From positions 65,151,334 to 65,215,333 of the forward strand of contig NC_051084.1 of assembly GCF_004664715.2 (NCBI RefSeq): 64,000 nt of DNA, in the 5' to 3' direction. The notes beneath the pieces were generated by a model that worked only from the letters and a program-made list of their open reading frames with translations, was not told the origin of the DNA and searched no databases. This stretch comes from Peromyscus leucopus (Eukaryota; Chordata; Mammalia; Rodentia; Cricetidae). The position numbers and the translations under genes are program-made. Of this stretch, positions 58,955 through 64,000 are shown piece by piece. The number at the start of each line of letters is the position of its first letter. The stretch's first letter is position 1.

Positions 58955-61900
58955 ATGACAGGGATGAACAATCACTGGTCGTTAATATCCCTTAATATCA
59001 ACGGACTTAATTCACCTATAAAAAGACATAGACTTACAGAATGGATACGAAAGCAGAACCCAACTTTCTGCTGCATACAAGAAACACATCTCAAATTCAA
59101 AGACAGACACTACCTAAGAATAAAAGGCTGGGAAAAGACTTTCCAATCAAATGGTCTTAAGAAACAAGCAGGGGTAGCCATACTGATATCCAAAAAAATA
59201 GACTTCAAACTAAAATCAATCAAAAGAGATAAAGAAGGACATTACATATTCATCACAGGAAAGATCCACCAAGATGAAGTTTCAATTCTGAACATTTATG
59301 CCCCAAACACAAGGCACCCACATATGTAAAAGAAACATTACTAAAGCTTAAACCACATATAAAACCCCACACATTAATAGTGGGAGATCTCAACACCCCA
59401 CTTTCACCACTGGACAGATCTCCCAAATCGAAACTTAACAGAGAAATAAAGGACTTAACTGATATCATGACCCAATTGGACCTAATTGATATCTACAGAA
59501 CATTCCATCCTAACAAGAAAGAATATACATTCTTCTCAGCACCCCATGGAACTTTCTCTAAAATTGACCACATACTTGGCCACAAAGCATATCTCAACAG
59601 ATACAAAACAATTAGAATAACCTCCTGTGTTCTATCAGACCACCATGGGTTAAAGTTAGATCTCAACAACAACAAAAACTACAGAAAACCTACTTTCTCA
59701 TGGAAACTGAATAATGCTCAACTAAATCACCAATGGGTTAAGGAAGAAATAAAGAAAGAAATTAAAGACTTCCTAGAGATCAATGAAAATGAAGACACCA
59801 CATACCCAAACTTATGGGACACAATGAAAGCAGTGCTAAGAGGGAAATTCATAGCACTAAATGCACACATAAAGAAGTTGGAGAAATCTCACACTAGTGA
59901 CTTAACAGCACACCTGAAAGCTCTAGAACAAGAAGAAGCAAAGTCTCCCAGGAAGAATAGACGCCAGGAAATTATCAAAGTGAGAGGGGAAATTAATAAA
60001 TTAGAAACTAAGAGAATAATACAAAAAATTAATGAAACAAAGAGTTGGTTCTTTGAGAAAATCAACAAGATAGACAAGCCCTTATCCAAACTAACCAAAA
60101 GACAGAGAGAGAGAATCCAAATCAACAAAATCAGAAATGAAAAGGGGGACATAACAACAGACATTGAGGAAATCCAGAGAATTATAAGGTCATATTTCAA
60201 AAACCTCTACTCCACAAAACTGGAAAACCTAAAAGAAATGGACATTTTTCTGGATAAGTACCACATACCTAAGTTAAATCAAGACCAGATAAACTATTTA
60301 AATAGCCCAATAACCCCTAAGGAAATAGAAACAGTCATTAAAAGTCTCCCAACCAAAAAAAGCCCAGGACCAGATGGTTTCAGCGCAGAATTCTACCAGA
60401 TCTTCAAAGAAGAGTTAATACCAATACTCTCTAAATTGTTCCACATAATAGAAACAGAAGGAACATTACCAAACTCCTTTTATGAGGCTACAATTACCCT
60501 GATTCCTAAACCAAACAAGGATGCAACAAAGAAAGAGAACTACAGACCAATCTCCCTCATGAACATTGATGCAAAAATACTCAATAAAATATTGGCAAAC
60601 AGACTCCAAGAACACATCAGAACAATTATCCACCATGATCAAGTAGGCTTCATCCCAGGGATGCAAGGGTGGTTCAACATACGAAAGTCCATCAATGTAA
60701 TACACCATATAAACAAACTCAAAGAAAAAAACCACATGATCATCTCACTAGATGCAGAAAAGGCATTTGACAAAATCCAGCACCCCTTCATGATAAAAGT
60801 CTTGGAGCGATCAGGAATACGGGGAACATACCTAAACATAATAAAGGCAATATATAGCAAACCAACAGCCAACATCAAATTAAATGGAGAGAAACTCAAA
60901 GCAATTCCACTAAAATCAGGAACGAGGCAAGGCTGTCCACTCTCCCCATACTTATTCAATATAGTACTTGAAGTTCTAGCCAGAGCAATAAGACAACATA
61001 AGGAGATTAAGGGAATACAAATTGGAAAGGAAGAAGTCAAGCTTTCCCTATTTGCAGATGACATGATAGTATACTTGAGTGACCCCAAAGATTCCACCCA
61101 GGAATTGATAAAGCTTATAAACACCTTCAGCAACATAGCAGGATACAAGATCAACTCAAAAAAATCAGTAGCCTTCCTATATACAATGGACAAAGAAGAT
61201 GAGAAGGCAATTAGAGATACATCACCCTTTACAATAGCCAAAAATGACATAAAATACCTTGGGGTAACACTAACCAAGCAAGTGAAGGACCTATATGACA
61301 AGAACTTTAAGTCCCTGAAAAAAGAAATTGAAGAAGATGTCAGAAAATGGAAAGATCTCCCATGCTCCTGGATAGGCAGGGTTAACATAGTAAAAATGGC
61401 AATCTTACCAAAAGCAATATACAGATTCAATGCAATCCCCATCAAAATACCAACACAATTCTTCACAGACCTGGAAAGAATAATACTCAACTTCATATGG
61501 AAAAACAAAAAACCCAGAATAGCTAAAAGAAACCTGTACAATAAAACAACTTCTGGAGGCATCACAATCCCTAACTTCAAGCTCTACTATAGAGCTACAG
61601 TAATAAAAACAGCTTGGTATTGGCATAAAAACCGACATGTGGACCAATGGAATCGAATTGAAGACCCTGATATTAACCCACACACCTATGGACATATAAT
61701 TTTTGACAAAGAAGCCAAAAGTGTACAATGGAAAAAAGAAAGCATCTTCAACAAATGGTGCTGGCATAACTGGATATCAACGTGTAGAAGGCTGCAAATA
61801 GATCCATATCTGTCACCGTGCACAAAACTTAAGTCCAAGTGGATCAAAGACCTCAACATAAATCCAGCTACTCTAAACCTGCTAGAAGAGAAAGTAGGAA

Positions 61901-62778
61901 GTAATCTTGAACGCATTGGCATAGGAGATCACTTCCTAAATATAACACCAGTAGCGCAGACACTGAGACAAACAATCAATCAATGGGACCTCCTGAAACT
62001 GAGAAGCTTTTGTAGAGCAAAGGATACGGTCAACAAGGCAAAGCGACAGCCTACTGAATGGGAAAAGATCTTCACCAACCCCACAGGTGACAGAGGACTG
62101 ATATCCAGAATATATAAGGAACTCAAGAAATTAGACATCAAAACGACCAACAGTCCAATTGAGAAATGGGCTTTAGAATTAAACAGAGAATTCTCAACAG
62201 AGGAAACCCAAATGGCTGAAAGACATTTAAGGAACTGCTCAACATCCCTAATCATCAGGGAAATGCAAATCAAAACAACTCTGAGATACCACCTTACGCC
62301 TGTCAGAATGGCTAAGATCAAAAACACTGAAGACACTTTATGCTGGAGAGGTTGTGGAGCTAGAGGAACTCTCCTCCACTGCTGGTGGGAATGCAAGCTT
62401 GTACAACCACTTTGGAAATCAATATGGCGCTTTCTTAGAAAATTGGGAATCAATCTCCCCCAAGATCCAGCTATACCACTTTTGGGCATATACCCAAGAA
62501 ATGCTCAATCATACCACAAGAGCACTTGCTCAGCTATGTTCATATCAGCATTGTTTGTAATAGCCAAAACCTGGAAACAACCTAGATGCCCTTCAACTGA
62601 AGAATGGATAAATAAATTGTGGCACATATACACAATGGAATACTACTCAGCAGAGAAAAACAATGACATCATACGGTTTGCAGACAAATGGATGGATCTA
62701 GAAAAAATCATCCTGAGTGAGGTGACCCAGACTCAGAAAGACAAATATGGTATGTACCCACTCATAGGAAGATACTAG
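58955..62778 (+). pseudogene. ORF2: L1 ORF2 (endonuclease/reverse transcriptase), one frameshift
   Basis: ORF2p nicks target DNA and copies L1 RNA there (target-primed reverse transcription). Frame 1 (58,955-59,329) encodes residues 1-120 correctly and stops four codons after a 1-bp loss in a G run at 59,313-59,314. The rest is open in the next frame to 62,778 (longest ATG frame from 59,380, 1,132 aa). Counting across the break gives about 1,274 residues, the usual length. Visible endonuclease residues: N14, E43, D145, N147, T192, D205, S228, D229, H230. The RT has SPGPDGF near 470 and the FADD motif at 700-703 (61,051-61,062). The C-terminal Cys/His motif is at 1130-1147. No other stop is present. 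Confidence 0.95.
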
Positions 62779-63706
62779 ATGTGGAACAAGGATGACTGAA
62801 CTGCTACTCACATCACCAGTGAGGCTACCTGGAAAACGGGACCCCAAAAAAGACATGGAGAAATGGATGAGATCTACATGAACAGCCTGGTCATGAGTGG
62901 GAACAATGAAGAGCGACGGTCGAGGGAAAGAGAGTGGGAGATCCTAGCTGGATCAAGAAAAGAGAGGGAGAACAACGAATAGGAGACCATGGTAAATGAA
63001 GACCACATGAGAAGGGGAGGAAGCAGAGAGCTAGGGAGGTCCACGGAGATCCACAAAGATACTGCCAGAAAAGACTGCTGGCAATGGACGAGAGACGGCA
63101 GGAACTGACCTACTCCGGTGATGGGATGGCCAGACACCCTGTTAGTTGTGCCATAAACCCCATCCAAGGAAGGTCTGAGGAATCTGGATGCAGACATCCA
63201 TGGCTGGGCCCCTGGTGGAGCACTGGGAGTCTAATTAGTGAGAAAGAAGAGGGTTTATATGAGCGAGAATTGTTGAAGCCAGGGTTGGATAAAGCACAGG
63301 GACAAATAGCCAAACGAATGGAAGCACAGGATCTATGAACCAAAGGCTGAGGGGCCCCCAACTGCATCAGGCCCCCTGAACGGGTGAGACAGTCATTTGG
63401 CTTGATCTGTTTGGGAGGCAGCCGTGTGTCGGTGCCGGGTCCTGGGCTTGTTGCGTGAGTTGACTGTTTGAATCCTGGGACATATGCAGGGACGCTTGGC
63501 TCGGTCTGGGAGGGGGGGACTGGTCCTGGCTGGACTGAGTCTACCAGGTCGATCCCGGTCCTCGGGGGAGACCTTGATCTGGAGGAGGTGGGAATGGGGG
63601 GTGGGATGGGGGGAGGGGGAGGGGGGCGAGAGTGGGAGAACAGGGGAATCTGTGGCTATTATGTTGAACTAAATGATGTTGTAAAATAAATTTACTTAAA
63701 AAAAAA
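62779..63706 (+). other. L1 3' UTR with G-rich tract, polyA signal and A-tail
   Basis: The 3' UTR includes a G-tract at 63,581-63,640 with several runs of four or more Gs, typical of mammalian L1s and able in principle to form G-quadruplexes. An AATAAA at 63,685-63,690 is followed by the A-tail from about 63,697. Short frames across it (63,084-63,338; 63,468-63,689) have no support. The inverted L1 at 29,698 has homologous sequence for much of this region. Confidence 0.9.
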
Positions 63707-63722
63707 AATTATTGGAAATTTT
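63707..63722. repeat. L1 target-site duplication, right copy
   Basis: Identical to 57,011-57,026. The first two bases could also be counted with the A-tail. Confidence 0.95.
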
Positions 63723-64000
63723 AGTTTTTTTTCTAAGTTTTGTTAATGTAAATAATACCACAATGAATATATTTGAGCAAATGCTATTTGATTGTTATAG
63801 TCATGAATTTCCTGGAGAGAAAATTAACAATACCACAAAATTTATTTACCTAGGAGCAGTTTTGTGGTTCTTGATGTGTATATGAAATTGCTCTTTAATA
63901 AGGTTTTGCCAACTGATAATTATATGAACCATTATTAAAGTCCTTCAGAATCATAGATTATAATTAAAGAAAAAATTTATTGTGGGGATAGTATAATATT
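63723..64000. other. Unassigned 3' flank
   Basis: AT-rich, no feature recognised. Confidence 0.45.

Larger units (their letters stand above)
57027..63706 (+). mobile_element. Full-length LINE-1 retrotransposon (6,680 bp)
   Basis: All parts of a complete L1 are present in order: monomeric GC-rich 5' UTR, ORF1, 53-bp spacer, ORF2, 3' UTR with G-tract, AATAAA and A-tail. The 16-bp target duplications are identical, so the insertion is relatively young. The only clear lesion is a 1-bp deletion in the ORF2 endonuclease region. The short A-tail (about 9-11 bases) shows some ageing. Autonomous movement is unlikely unless the deletion is an assembly error. The ORF1 protein could still act on this or other L1 RNA. 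Confidence 0.97.

Noticed and set aside
60639..61580. 313-codon minus-strand frame
   Set aside because: It is the antisense shadow of the conserved ORF2 reverse-transcriptase region and has no recognisable domain of its own.
63084..63689. Small proteins in the L1 3' UTR
   Set aside because: These frames lie after the ORF2 stop, include the G-tract, and match no known L1 product.

Overview
This window is non-coding, repeat-dense nuclear DNA from a muroid rodent. B1, B2, B3 and ID-type SINEs, rodent L1 (Lx-type) 3' ends, ERV LTRs carrying B1-derived segments and rodent hAT-Charlie-like short elements all occur in one stretch. The style of the B1s and LTRs resembles hamsters, voles and deer mice (Cricetidae) more than house mouse; that assignment is inference from memory. 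I found no host gene, exon, tRNA, rRNA or CRISPR array. Most open frames are shadows of transposons or of low-complexity DNA.

Layout. 1-9 kb: a solo LTR with 6-bp target duplication inside an old L1 3' end, a decayed B3-like SINE with a (GT)n tract, L1 3'-UTR pieces and an L1 with an inverted 5' part. 9-24 kb: URR1-like elements, B1 relics, a MIR, a hAT-Charlie MITE with perfect inverted ends, an ID SINE, an unidentified ~310-bp diverged tandem duplication and further L1 3' ends. 24-31 kb: an L1 ORF1 relic and a well-preserved 5'-inverted (twin-primed) L1 with 12-bp target duplications. 31-43 kb: B1, B2/B3 and ID SINEs, a solo LTR, and a stack made of one LTR inside another LTR beside an L1 that itself holds a B1. 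43-57 kb: a nearly perfect 104-bp tandem duplication, more URR1-like elements, a composite L1/B2/URR1 nest, another inverted L1, a solo LTR, a young B1 and long AT-rich unassigned stretches.

The main object is a full-length LINE-1 on the + strand, 57,027-63,706, flanked by identical 16-bp target duplications. It has two ~266-bp GC-rich promoter monomers, an intact 390-aa ORF1, a complete ORF2 broken only by one 1-bp frameshift near 59,313, a G-rich 3' UTR, an AATAAA and a short A-tail. Its ORF1p-like product would bind L1 RNA, and its ORF2 would have supplied endonuclease and reverse transcriptase. With the frameshift it is probably not autonomous. The other L1 pieces, and by L1 trans-mobilisation the SINEs, are products of the same kind of machinery.

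Repeat family names are given from memory of consensus sequences, not from a database search. Edges of old elements are approximate, generally within tens of bases, except where target duplications fix them.
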